Shown: positions 26,721 through 35,339, counted from the first letter of the stretch. The stretch: DNA of 64,000 nucleotides from Marinomonas transparens (GCF_016463975.1 NZ_JAEMNX010000006.1:121943-185942); one strand, 5' to 3'. Notes: generated by a model from the letters alone, not told the origin. Numbers and translations are program-made.

Positions 26721-27779
26721 TTAATCTCCATCTCGACTGTTAAAGCCAATTTGAAAGCCAAGGCGCGTCACCAAATTAGTGAGTTCGGATTGGCTCTTTG
26801 AAATAGATTCGACAAGGGGCTTTGCGAGAGCGATGCGTTCATCTTTGTTCAAATCACGATGGAAGAAATTGCGTGGGAGTTGCGAAACAATATCCACATT
26901 TTGTTCGAGCTGTTGATTAAACTTCTCAGCCAAAGCTGGTTCTTTTTTCTTGGCGATCTCATAGAGAGACGGTGAGCCCGCATGGTAAATAGTACGGTAA
27001 GACTTCAAATTAGTTTGGATGGACTCTAAAGAAAGGCTACTGCGATGAAACTCAGCGAGCTTTAAATTTACTCGACTATTATAACCAATAGGGGTTTCCA
27101 GCTTAGCGTCTTTTACCGCAGACATATGTTCAAGCCATTGCTGTAGAAATTGCTCAAACGCCACATATTCCGGGTCGAAATCAGAGCCTTCTTCGTTGAA
27201 TACCCAGTCTTGTGCGCTGCTGGAGTGCCATTGTTCAGCAACGGCTTGAGCACTATCGAAGTGATGGGCTGCTACTCGTATCAGCAGGTCGCAATGCGTT
27301 GCAGAAGTAAGGGGTTGAAAATCAGGATGATAAAGCAAGCTTTCTAAGGCTGTTAAACCGCGTACCGCAATACTGGCCGATGTCCAAAACTTGGGTGCAT
27401 CCATTACCGCTGGGTTGCCGTTTGCCAGAGTCCGTAGCTGCCGTTGGGTAATGCCTTTTTTATCTGGCCAATACTCAAAAGCAAAATAGCGCATGAAATA
27501 GGTAACGGGACCGAAATTGAGCCATTGAACTTCTTGCCAATCTAATGCGTTAGCCTTAAAAGCATTTTGGGCTGTGTTTAATGTATTTTGAGAGGGGGCT
27601 TTACAAAGAGAATCGACACTTTCTTTTAGGGTAAGCGCGGAAGCCGTATAAGATTTATATTCCTGAACAATGGCCTTATCCACAATGCCATTAAGTGGAC
27701 CTTCCCATTGGCCTGCTGTGGACAGTAAAGGGAGGGAAGAACCAATAACCAAGGCTATCAGTCTTGAAACATTCTTCAT
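26721..27779 (-). CDS. Imelysin-family periplasmic protein (second paralogue)
   Basis: The 352-residue exported protein (signal peptide LIALVIGSSLPLLSTAG) has the imelysin pattern: an early helix with WQEVQWLNFGPV, then RGLTALESLLYHPDF at the position of the GxHxxE motif, and AVAEQWHSS. The histidine of that motif is not in the canonical place, as in the diverged second paralogue of such operons. Imelysins are two-domain helical proteins linked to iron uptake (EfeO/IrpA-like); the exact ligand is unsettled. The ATG overlaps the stop of the DUF1111 gene by one base (TAATG), indicating coupling. Confidence 0.85.
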   Translation of the reverse strand: MKNVSRLIALVIGSSLPLLSTAGQWEGPLNGIVDKAIVQEYKSYTASALTLKESVDSLCKAPSQNTLNTAQNAFKANALDWQEVQWLNFGPVTYFMRYFAFEYWPDKKGITQRQLRTLANGNPAVMDAPKFWTSASIAVRGLTALESLLYHPDFQPLTSATHCDLLIRVAAHHFDSAQAVAEQWHSSSAQDWVFNEEGSDFDPEYVAFEQFLQQWLEHMSAVKDAKLETPIGYNSRVNLKLAEFHRSSLSLESIQTNLKSYRTIYHAGSPSLYEIAKKKEPALAEKFNQQLEQNVDIVSQLPRNFFHRDLNKDERIALAKPLVESISKSQSELTNLVTRLGFQIGFNSRDGD

Positions 27780-29167
27780 TAAAGTGACTCCAAAAAGTAA
27801 ATAAGCGTCTTTCTGTGTTCTTGATTTAAATTTTTATAATAACGTTGGCTAGCCTGAGCTTCGCCACCATGCCAAAGAATAGCTTCTTCAATGTTTCTTG
27901 CTCTGCCGTCATGCAAAAAGCCAGCACGACCGGAAACGCTTTCAGATAAGCCTATTCCCCATAATGGAGCAGTACGCCACTCTCTTGGTGTTGCACTGGC
28001 CGTTGGGAAGCCGCTTGCTAATTCTGCACCCATATCGTGTAAAAGCATATCGGTAAAAGGGTAAAAAGTACGATTGTTTAGTACAGCAAAGCTTGATTGA
28101 TCACCTGTTGTCATCTTAGGTATATGGCAACCCGCGCAACCGCCTTGTTCAAAAAGCGCTTTGCCTTGCAAAAAATGTTTCTCTGTCAGATTACGCATGG
28201 CTGGCGGTGCCGACAAAGAAACGAACAAATCGACCAACCTTGCCTGCTGTGCATCCACTTCCAAATTACCTAAATGTGGGCTGTTACCGTTTGGACTATT
28301 TAGACAATCGGTTTGGCGCTGGGTGCAGTCACCGGAGGCAACAGGGTGTCTGGGTGTCGAAAGACCCAGATCCGTATTGAAGGCTAACTGATTTTGCGCA
28401 CTAACACTGGGTGTTGTCGCCTTATAGCCAAAACGTCCTATTACTTTACCCGTGCCATCCGCACTCGGAATCCAATTTACCCTACCACTAATACCATCCT
28501 GATTTTCATCACTCGGATCGGCATTGGCCAGAATAGTATCATTTGCGATTGTGCTTAATAAGCCCATGCCGACTAGAGCGGGTGTTACCAACAGAGTAGA
28601 GCGAGTGGTTTCCTCGAATGCTCCGTAATTGAGCTGAGTCCAATGAATATTGGGTTTACGAAGTTCAACCTGAGTACCATCGGCTAGGGTTTCAATGTGG
28701 GTCTGATAAGAAAGCGTGAAGTCACCTTCCGCAGCAATATTTTGTGAACTGTTGCCTTGCAGCTGATTACCATAGTTCTTATCGCCTTGGTTGGGATAAA
28801 TATAATCAGGTTTGACGATATTTGCATCAGGGTAAGACTTACCAAAACGAACCAGAAATGAAGGGACTGATGCTCCGTTCACATTGGCTTTTGGGGCATG
28901 GCCTCTACCACTATTCACATGGCAACTGTTGCATGATCGAGTATTGAATAATGGTCCTAAGCCATCACTTGCCGTTGTAGAAGAAGGAGAGGGCACCCAA
29001 AACTTTTGAAAGATATTTTTGCCGATTTGAAAATCCAATTTATCTTTTGCTGCGATACCGGCATAAGGCGTGGAATAGTTAGCCGCAAAAGCAGAATTTT
29101 GAGCATAAAAAAAGCTGGCGCTAGCGCCAGCTATAATTAAAAATACGTTGCGAAAGTTCGCTGTCAT
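27779..29167 (-). CDS. Di-haem c-type oxidoreductase, DUF1111 family
   Basis: The 462-residue periplasmic protein has a signal peptide (NVFLIIAGASASFFYAQNSAFA) and two CxxCH haem-binding motifs: CNSCHVNSGRG near residue 80 and CAGCHIP near residue 340. A late segment, FLHDGRARNIEEAILWHGGEA, is typical of DUF1111, sometimes annotated as thiol oxidoreductase. An electron-transfer or iron-oxidation role with the neighbouring imelysins is plausible by analogy with EfeO/EfeB systems, but this is inference. It sits between two imelysin genes, 83 bp after the first and overlapping the second. Confidence 0.9.
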   Translation of the reverse strand: MTANFRNVFLIIAGASASFFYAQNSAFAANYSTPYAGIAAKDKLDFQIGKNIFQKFWVPSPSSTTASDGLGPLFNTRSCNSCHVNSGRGHAPKANVNGASVPSFLVRFGKSYPDANIVKPDYIYPNQGDKNYGNQLQGNSSQNIAAEGDFTLSYQTHIETLADGTQVELRKPNIHWTQLNYGAFEETTRSTLLVTPALVGMGLLSTIANDTILANADPSDENQDGISGRVNWIPSADGTGKVIGRFGYKATTPSVSAQNQLAFNTDLGLSTPRHPVASGDCTQRQTDCLNSPNGNSPHLGNLEVDAQQARLVDLFVSLSAPPAMRNLTEKHFLQGKALFEQGGCAGCHIPKMTTGDQSSFAVLNNRTFYPFTDMLLHDMGAELASGFPTASATPREWRTAPLWGIGLSESVSGRAGFLHDGRARNIEEAILWHGGEAQASQRYYKNLNQEHRKTLIYFLESL

Positions 29168-29250
29168 AAATTGATTAATACCATTAACTGAATGAATAAC
29201 ACACTTTTCGAAACCTATTTATCAATTTTTTGATATAAAAAGCAACCGTA

Positions 29251-30543
29251 TTATTCAAATACGGCGCTTGGGTTGTCTAAACTGTCAGACCCTGCCAACT
29301 CAATATTTTGTAGATCTAGATATTGAATGATCTCCTCTGTTGTTTGAGTTCCATCGATCAAAGCATTTACAAAATTTTGTACTAACTCATTGCCGCTTGT
29401 ATTATGCATGGCGATCAGAACATCAAAAGTTTGCCCTTGCTCGGCAGCATCGACCATAGCTTGGGCAGCCATTTCAGTGTTCTGTAGTTTTGCCTTCATT
29501 TTCTTATCAAGATCACTGCCTTGTTGAATAAGTAATGAAGATAAAGAAGCGCCTTTCATCATGCTGCCATCAATGCGCTGATACTCACCTAGGTAAACAT
29601 TTTGAATGCCCTTAGCATCATAGTAATGAGACCAATGAGTGTTGTCAGAAAAACAGTCATGCTCTTCTTCTGGGTCGTGTAACATCAAACCTAATTGTGT
29701 TCTTTCCCCAGCTAGCTCACCGTAAGCCAAGCTACCCATACCGGTTAAGATAGTAGAAAGACCAGCATCAGTACTTTTGTCGAATAACGCGGTACGTGCT
29801 GCACCATTCGCTTTCCAGTTATTGGCCATTTCTTCTAGATCAGAAATAAGTAGGTCTGTAGCGGCTAGCAAATAATCACGACGACGGTCACAGTTACCGT
29901 TGGTGCAATTTTCTAAGTCATAATCAGTCGCAGGACGTTCGCCTGTACCAGGGTTAGTGCCATGTAAATCCTGACCCCAAAGTAGAAACTCAATGGCATG
30001 GTAACCAGCAGCAACGTTGGCTTCAACGCCATCAGCTTCTTGAAGTTTATTGGAGATCAAATCAGGTGTGATATGAGTGGCATCAACGGTTTCACCATCA
30101 ATAACTAAGGTTTTAGAGGCAATAACGTTAGCAGTATAAAGTGGGTTTACATCAGATTCTGAACCGTAGCTGTCAGTCGCAACGTAATCGATTAGACCTT
30201 CGTCTAGAGGCCAAGCATTCACCTTGCCTTCCCAGTCATCAACAATGGAGTTACCAAAACGGAAAGCTTCACTTTGTTGATAAGGAACGCGAGATGCTTT
30301 CCAAGCGGTACGTGCCAACTCTAGATTTGCTTCAGTAGGCTCAGACAAAAAAGTAGTAATAGCAGTGCGTAATGTTTTCGCTGTTGTTAGAGAGTCAGCA
30401 AAAACAGCTTCAGCAATATCAGCATAATGAACAACAACAGCATTAGCAGTAACAGTCGTTGATTGGTTTTTAACTGTTGGTCCGCAAGCGGTTAGTAAAG
30501 CGCCTGCAACGAGTATTGCTGCAGGGGTTAATAATCGTTTCAT
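29251..30543 (-). CDS. Imelysin-family lipoprotein, iron-regulated (IrpA-like)
   Basis: The ATG at 30543 is preferred over an upstream ATG at 30558. The GGAG ribosome site lies nine bases before 30543, and the product then starts MKRLLTPAAILVAGALLTACG, a clear lipoprotein signal with lipobox LTAC. The 430-residue protein holds the imelysin signature AGYHAIEFLLWGQDL (GxHxxE) around residue 190 and a TNGNCDRRRDYLLAATDLL-type region. It is presumably a periplasmic iron-binding or iron-handling protein. It is first in the operon with DUF1111, the second imelysin and DUF1513, and a Fur-box match lies 47 bp upstream. Confidence 0.9.
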   Translation of the reverse strand: MKRLLTPAAILVAGALLTACGPTVKNQSTTVTANAVVVHYADIAEAVFADSLTTAKTLRTAITTFLSEPTEANLELARTAWKASRVPYQQSEAFRFGNSIVDDWEGKVNAWPLDEGLIDYVATDSYGSESDVNPLYTANVIASKTLVIDGETVDATHITPDLISNKLQEADGVEANVAAGYHAIEFLLWGQDLHGTNPGTGERPATDYDLENCTNGNCDRRRDYLLAATDLLISDLEEMANNWKANGAARTALFDKSTDAGLSTILTGMGSLAYGELAGERTQLGLMLHDPEEEHDCFSDNTHWSHYYDAKGIQNVYLGEYQRIDGSMMKGASLSSLLIQQGSDLDKKMKAKLQNTEMAAQAMVDAAEQGQTFDVLIAMHNTSGNELVQNFVNALIDGTQTTEEIIQYLDLQNIELAGSDSLDNPSAVFE

Positions 30544-30589
30544 CTTTATACGCTCCATTATTAATGTTATGGGAACATGATAGGTCAGG

Positions 30590-30604
30590 TGAAAACGATT
30601 ATCA
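30590..30604 (-). promoter_or_regulatory. Fur-box match upstream of the imelysin operon
   Basis: On the minus strand the bases read TGATAATCGTTTTCA. They match 12 of the 14 fixed positions of the 7-1-7 Fur consensus (TGATAATnATTATCA). It lies 47-61 bp before the start codon at 30543, where a promoter is expected. Iron repression of the imelysin/DUF1111 genes fits what is known for these families. Confidence 0.7.
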
Positions 30605-30645
30605 ATAAAGCTAGTTACATATTTTGTAGACTCATAATAAAGTGG

Positions 30646-31239
30646 TTAGTTTGCGCATTGATGTGCAAAGTAGTTACCTGAAGACGTTTTAAGATTGTAT
30701 TTACAAGCTTCCTCCCTTAAAAAGTCTTTTCCTTCCCAAGAAACGCTCATGCTGACCGGAAATCTATTTTTATAGCTTGGAATAAAGCGGTAAGCTGCAA
30801 CAACCTCGACAGAAGTGTTTGGACCAACTTGCACCGACTCGCCAATAAGCCGTTGGCGTGTTTCTGCGTTATATAGGGTGTAATCCGTAGTGTATTCCTG
30901 ATCACCATTTTCATGATCAAAGTTTAGCCACACTTTGCGATACGTCTGTGGCTGTGAAGTCGGATTATCAAAACGCAGCTTGGTATAAATAATTTGTGAG
31001 CGAGACAAACTGGTTTGAGCGGTTTGGCTCACTTTCACAAAGTTAGCTGTGTCGGTATTGGCTGTTTGCCATGGCATGCGAGTGCCGAAAGACGCATCAA
31101 CAATTTGAATCGTTTGCTTGGCGAAGTAGTTATTCGCCAATGTTAGTACGTCTTTTGCTGGGGCGTATAAGGCCAAAGCCAGCACACCACAAAGTACGAA
31201 TTTATTGATATTACGAACAGGGTTTATTAATCGCATCAT
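30646..31239 (-). CDS. Unrecognised exported protein under probable LexA control
   Basis: The gene encodes 197 residues and I do not recognise the family. The N-terminus (NKFVLCGVLALALYAP) is a signal peptide or membrane anchor. The remainder is mostly beta-like, with TKLRFDNPTSQPQTYRKVWL and EVVAAYRFIPSYKNRFPVSM, and has two C-terminal cysteines (EEACKYN and HQCAN). I chose ATG at 31239 (GAGG eight bases upstream) over the GTG at 31245. Its promoter region carries two adjacent LexA-type boxes at 31268-31283 and 31286-31301. It reads toward the Fur-controlled imelysin operon, but the 102-bp gap and separate boxes suggest an independent unit. Confidence 0.75.
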   Translation of the reverse strand: MMRLINPVRNINKFVLCGVLALALYAPAKDVLTLANNYFAKQTIQIVDASFGTRMPWQTANTDTANFVKVSQTAQTSLSRSQIIYTKLRFDNPTSQPQTYRKVWLNFDHENGDQEYTTDYTLYNAETRQRLIGESVQVGPNTSVEVVAAYRFIPSYKNRFPVSMSVSWEGKDFLREEACKYNLKTSSGNYFAHQCAN

Positions 31240-31267
31240 GTCCACATCCTCAAAAAATATAAAACAA

Positions 31268-31301
31268 CTGTTTACTTATACAGTACTGTATATAAAAACA
31301 G
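31268..31301. promoter_or_regulatory. Two adjacent LexA (SOS) boxes
   Basis: CTGTTTACTTATACAG (31268-31283) and CTGTATATAAAAACAG (31286-31301) both fit CTGT-N8-ACAG exactly and are separated by two bases. The second, with flanks, agrees with 17 of 20 positions of the E. coli consensus. They are 29-62 bp upstream of the minus-strand start at 31239. The remainder of the 348-bp divergent gap (31240-31587) is AT-rich with no other recognised element. Confidence 0.75.
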
Positions 31302-31587
31302 TTTATCTGTATAGATTATTTTTGAAAAGAGTTTGCTTTTTTCTGAAAAATTTTAATCATCAGGCTTAGAGAATTAATTTAAAAAAATATAAAAAAAGTA
31401 TTTGATTTTATCTAGTTGACTGAATTAAAAGGCTTTTTAAATGATCTCCACAACCTTCTTAACGGTTTCTGTGGAGAACATTTTGTATGAAAAAATATGC
31501 CCAACTTCTCTGAAAATTAGACAGATTCGATGGCAATAAAAGAGCCAAACCTTATAATGCAGCCTCTTATAAGCTGTGAGGTGGGTT

Positions 31588-32766
31588 GTGGATAAAGTTG
31601 ATGTGGTGGTAGTTGGCGCCGGAGCGTCGGGATTAATGTGTGCTGCGACAGCCGCCTATCGGGGTAAGCGTGTTCTCATAATTGACCATGCCAACAAAGC
31701 TGGAAAGAAAATCCTTATGTCAGGAGGAGGGCGTTGCAACTTTACCAACATGGATGCGGCCCCCAAACACTTCTTATCGGACAACCCTCACTTTTGTATC
31801 TCTGCCTTACGTCGTTTTTCTTCGCAGGATTTTGTTGACCTAGTGGATCGCCATGGTCTGGACTATGTTGAAAAAACGCCCGGTCAGCTATTCTGCGAAC
31901 ACTCAGCGAAAGACTTACTCGACATCTTAATGACAGAAGTGGAATGGTCTGGGGCTGAACTCAAACTCAATACCAAAATCCACAGCATCGACTTTCAAGA
32001 TAAACAGACTATAGTGAAAACCAGCCAAGGTGATGTGACCTGCGAATCGTTGGTAATCGCCACAGGCGGCTTGTCTATCCCGACTATGGGCGCGACCGGT
32101 TTTGGTTACGACATCGCCAAACAAGTGGGACACGACATATTGCCCACCCGAGCCAGCCTAGTACCTATTACGGTACAACCAGACCGCAAGGCGCAACTGG
32201 CTGAACTGTCAGGCATCGCCTGCGACATTGCTGCCACCGCCAATGGCACCTGCTTTCAAGAGCCTATGCTCTTTACCCATAGGGGCGTCAGCGGCCCATC
32301 TATCCTGCAAATCACCAATTTCTGGCAACCGGGTGAAGCACTCAACATTAACCTTGTGCCCACCTTGTCCTCAGACGACCTAACCACCGTACGCCAAAAC
32401 ACCCCGAAGAAAAGCTTCGAAGGCTTCTTGTCCAACCTATTACCAAAGCGATTAGTGGAGCTGGTGAAAACGGAATTTCCTTGGCTGAATGACAGATCGG
32501 CTCAAACCTCAAACGATCAAATCGACGCCTTGTATCAATACCTATCGAACTTCGACATCGCCCCGAACGGCACAGAAGGCTACCGCACAGCGGAAGTGAC
32601 CCTAGGTGGCGTCAATACCAGCGAAGTGTCATCTAAAACCTTTGAATCACAAAAACAAAAAGGCTTGTACTTTATAGGTGAAGTACTGGATGTCACCGGC
32701 TGGCTAGGTGGCTACAACTTTCAATGGGCATGGGCGAGTGGCTATTGTGCGGGGCAATATGTTTGA
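31588..32766 (+). CDS. YhiN/BaiN/HI0933-family NAD(P)/FAD-dependent oxidoreductase
   Basis: The 392-residue flavoprotein has the N-terminal FAD-binding motif VVVVGAGASGLMCAATAA with KAGKKILMSGGGRCNFTN, the family block LVIATGGLSIPTMGATGFGYDIA, and an ending with YFIGEVLDVTGWLGGYNFQWAWASG. These proteins are flavin oxidoreductases of largely unproven substrate; BaiN-type members act on bile acid intermediates. I place the start at GTG 31588 (GAGG six bases upstream) rather than GTG 31576. The second half is visibly richer in C and G than the neighbours (for example around 32040-32760), hinting at a different origin. A DUF1016 relic overlaps its 3' end. Confidence 0.9.
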   Translation: MDKVDVVVVGAGASGLMCAATAAYRGKRVLIIDHANKAGKKILMSGGGRCNFTNMDAAPKHFLSDNPHFCISALRRFSSQDFVDLVDRHGLDYVEKTPGQLFCEHSAKDLLDILMTEVEWSGAELKLNTKIHSIDFQDKQTIVKTSQGDVTCESLVIATGGLSIPTMGATGFGYDIAKQVGHDILPTRASLVPITVQPDRKAQLAELSGIACDIAATANGTCFQEPMLFTHRGVSGPSILQITNFWQPGEALNINLVPTLSSDDLTTVRQNTPKKSFEGFLSNLLPKRLVELVKTEFPWLNDRSAQTSNDQIDALYQYLSNFDIAPNGTEGYRTAEVTLGGVNTSEVSSKTFESQKQKGLYFIGEVLDVTGWLGGYNFQWAWASGYCAGQYV

Positions 32767-32854
32767 TTTACGTCGCATGTATCGGACTTTTCCAATTCGA
32801 GAAGCTATGCGTCTAGAATTGAGCTGGGTCCATTATCGAATACTATTGCATCGC
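32759..32854 (+). pseudogene. Relic of a DUF1016 (YhcG-type) nuclease gene
   Basis: The frame MFDLRRMYRTFPIREAMRLE followed by LSWVHYRILLHR matches the core of the DUF1016 N-terminal domain (FY.TFPI....LSWSHY..LLR). Only about 32 codons are recognisable, then similarity stops. No start, upstream part or PDDEXK domain exists, so it is a decayed fragment. It overlaps the last codons of the flavoprotein gene in another frame. Confidence 0.5.
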
Positions 32855-33020
32855 CATGCTGTTGAAGGATTGAGCTTCATACTTGGGCTCGTTATACAAA
32901 GGCAAAGGTTTGATTTTGCGGGAGTCATTGTATTGTTGATGCCTTTTTAGACAATGTCATGAAGAGTGTGAAAGACAGGAAAGAGGGCTGAGCTCTTCCC
33001 CGTCTCACTTCTAAACAAAT

Positions 33021-33983
33021 TTAAAATGTGGCGAGTTTGTCTGTGACATTTTTTCTTAGTACGGAATCTACGTATTCTCTGAATGCGGCGTTACCCGTAA
33101 TAATAGGGTTAGCTTCATTCGGTTGACGCTTTTTTAAGGCTTCCATTTGGCTGATGAGATTATGCGCAAACGGGTGAGTTGATATGTTGGCGTCAACACC
33201 ACCGATATTGGCTACTTCTTCAAAGCGGTTTAACGATTCTAAGTAGGCTTCATTGCTCTTACGGGTTCCTGGAAGACCGGTTCCTCCCCAGAGTGCTACG
33301 TTATGAGCCACGCCATTGTCCGTCACCGGAATCACTAATGAGACACTGCCTGGTGTATGGCCGGGAGTAAGTAGAGCGGTAATACTGGTATTGCCTAATT
33401 GGATTTGCTGACCATCTTTCACTTCAATATAAGAGTTAGGTAATGGAATTTCGGTGGAGTAGTTACCAAAAGGGTCTGTTAGTACAGGGGCATCTGGACT
33501 ATGGATAAAGTCCCAGTCGGCTTTGCTGATTAATATTTTTGCGGCGTATTTTTCTTCAAGATACTTAGCGGCCCCATAGTGGTCGGCATGGCCGTGGGTG
33601 ATTACCACGTATTTAATGTCTGCTGGGTTTAAGCCCAATGCCTTCATGCCGGGAATGATGACGGCTTCGGCATCATTTGGTGTCCACATGGCATCAATTA
33701 AAATAAGGCCATCGGTGGTTTTAATAATGAAACTACCGACACTGACATAACCAACAAAATAGACATTATCAAACAGCTGTGTTGGCTCAAGCACTGTGGT
33801 ATTAAATAAGTCTCCCATGGTAAGAAAAGGCGGTAATTCACTTAATCTTTTGTCAATTTCTTCAACACTGAGTCCTGCAATGTTTCCTGCTGTTTTTTGA
33901 TTGTCGGAGGTACTGGTGAAAAGAGAGCAGCCAGCAGATAAAAACAGTAATAACGAGATTATGCTAAGGGATAGCTTTTTCAT
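33021..33983 (-). CDS. MBL-fold metallo-hydrolase lipoprotein (subclass B3-like)
   Basis: The 320-residue protein has a lipoprotein signal with lipobox (SIISLLLFLSAGC). The metallo-beta-lactamase fold follows, with HGHADHYG (His-x-His-x-Asp-His), GHTPGS and STHPFAH as metal-binding positions. These resemble subclass B3 enzymes. It could hydrolyse beta-lactams, lactones or other esters; sequence alone does not decide. I chose ATG 33983 because the AAGG site lies nine bases before it, whereas ATG 33992 abuts that site. It is a single minus-strand gene with no adjacent ampR- or transport-type partner. Confidence 0.87.
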   Translation of the reverse strand: MKKLSLSIISLLLFLSAGCSLFTSTSDNQKTAGNIAGLSVEEIDKRLSELPPFLTMGDLFNTTVLEPTQLFDNVYFVGYVSVGSFIIKTTDGLILIDAMWTPNDAEAVIIPGMKALGLNPADIKYVVITHGHADHYGAAKYLEEKYAAKILISKADWDFIHSPDAPVLTDPFGNYSTEIPLPNSYIEVKDGQQIQLGNTSITALLTPGHTPGSVSLVIPVTDNGVAHNVALWGGTGLPGTRKSNEAYLESLNRFEEVANIGGVDANISTHPFAHNLISQMEALKKRQPNEANPIITGNAAFREYVDSVLRKNVTDKLATF

Positions 33984-34053
33984 AATTTTCATCCTTGTTT
34001 CGTGGGTATGTGATTATTCATCTTGTCGCTTCTTATGTTTAAGGCTTTTATAC

Positions 34054-34091
34054 AAAAAAGCCAGTCACTTTATGGGTGGCTGGCTTTATTT
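34054..34091. terminator. Terminator between the MBL and OmpA-like genes
   Basis: AAAGCCAG and CTGGCTTT pair (with an internal CCA/TGG extension) around a loop. A-rich and T-rich tracts lie on either side. On the minus strand it ends the OmpA-like gene. Confidence 0.75.
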
Positions 34092-34133
34092 TTTGTACTT
34101 TTTCCTACGCAGTAATCTGATAAAGGGGGGCAG

Positions 34134-34763
34134 TTACCTAGTAGAGTACAAAGCTGTGTTTCGACTTTGGTCGACGCTATAAATGGTCCAACGTTTTTTC
34201 TCGGTTACACTTTGGGCGAAGACGTCGGCAACAACACGACGGTTTGTTTTTCTACCTTCAGACGTGTCGTTACTAGCGATGGGTCTTGCTTCACCGTAGC
34301 CTATGCTTTTTATACGGTTTGCTTTGATTCTAAAGCTATCAACTAAAATGTCTTTAATAGCGGTCGCGCGTTTTTGTGAGAGCAAACGGTTCGCAGCAAC
34401 CGAACCTCTGTCGTCTGTGTGACCTTCAATCACAGCTGATGAGTTTGGATGCTCTTTTAAGAGTACAGCGAGTTTTCTAACTTCAGGGTAAAAGCTGGAT
34501 TTTACTTCTGCTTTACCCGTGTCAAAAAGGATATTGAGTTCAACCGATAATAGTTTGGTTGATTCATCCGGGCAGCCTTTATGATTAACGGCTGCGCCTG
34601 GCTTAGTATCGCTACAAAGATCACGAGCATCAATGACACCATCTTTATCTGTATCAGCAAGGCGAGATTGTATGTTGCTGGCATACAGGCTCTCCGCAGT
34701 GGCAGTCATGCTTATCAAAAGCAGCGCTGCGCATAAACTGATGGATTTGATGATGAAGTTCAT
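34134..34763 (-). CDS. OmpA-family protein with thrombospondin type 3 repeat
   Basis: The 209-residue exported protein has a signal peptide (ISLCAALLLISMTATAES), a calcium-binding thrombospondin type 3-like repeat (DTDKDGVIDARDLCSDTKPG) near residues 35-55, and an OmpA C-terminal peptidoglycan-binding domain (VIEGHTDDRGSVAANRLLSQ, IKSIGYGEARPIASN). It probably links the outer membrane to peptidoglycan. There is no beta-barrel. A GTG at 34778 overlaps the AAAAGG ribosome site and is less likely than ATG 34763. It is a single gene. Confidence 0.88.
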   Translation of the reverse strand: MNFIIKSISLCAALLLISMTATAESLYASNIQSRLADTDKDGVIDARDLCSDTKPGAAVNHKGCPDESTKLLSVELNILFDTGKAEVKSSFYPEVRKLAVLLKEHPNSSAVIEGHTDDRGSVAANRLLSQKRATAIKDILVDSFRIKANRIKSIGYGEARPIASNDTSEGRKTNRRVVADVFAQSVTEKKRWTIYSVDQSRNTALYSTR

Positions 34764-34916
34764 AATCTTATTGAACACCTTTTATCTATATTAACTAATG
34801 CTTATAAGGTTAGAGTTTATTGGGCAAGTTAACCAGCAGCTTTTTGTAGCTTTTCGAGGGAAAACTGGCTATATCGTAATCTTATGTAACTGGCCGGGGT
34901 CTTGTGTTATTGCCTG

Positions 34917-35339
34917 TTACCAGCTTCCTGTATTTTCCATGGACGCCCAAGGTTCTTGTGGTTCCAATGACTCTCCAGTTTGCAGTAATTCTATGGAGAT
35001 ATTGTTTGGGTCTTTTACAAAGGCCATGTGTCCGTCACGGGGTGGACGCAATATGGTGACTCCCATGGATTGCAGCTTTTCACAGGTTGTGTAGATGTTG
35101 TCGACGGCAAAAGCAAGGTGGCCAAATTGGTCTCCGCCTGTATAGCTGCGGTCTCCCCAGTTGTGAGTTAGCTCTACTTCTGGGGCACCTTTTTCGCTGG
35201 CGTAGTAAATAAGAGAGAACTGACCTTTTTCGCTGTCCATGCGTCTTGTTTGAATCAAGTCTAATCCTTGTGTGTAGAACTGATGGCTTGCTTCTGGTTT
35301 ATCTGTTCTGATCATGGCGTGTAGGTATCGAATAGACAT
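34917..35339 (-). CDS. gloA: Lactoylglutathione lyase (glyoxalase I), VOC family
   Basis: The 140-residue protein aligns with GloA of E. coli: LHAMIRTDKPEASHQFYTQG, EVELTHNWG and FGHLAFAVDNIYTTCEKL. The probable Ni/Zn ligands are His7, Glu near 56, His near 74 and Glu near 117 (IELLQTG). It would convert the hemithioacetal of methylglyoxal and glutathione to S-lactoylglutathione. It is a single minus-strand gene. Substrate is inferred from family; other VOC enzymes share the fold. Confidence 0.88.
   Translation of the reverse strand: MSIRYLHAMIRTDKPEASHQFYTQGLDLIQTRRMDSEKGQFSLIYYASEKGAPEVELTHNWGDRSYTGGDQFGHLAFAVDNIYTTCEKLQSMGVTILRPPRDGHMAFVKDPNNISIELLQTGESLEPQEPWASMENTGSW

Noticed and set aside
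32855..32950. Continuation of the DUF1016 relic to 32950
   Set aside because: The translation after residue 32 of the relic no longer resembles the family in any frame, so it was not included.
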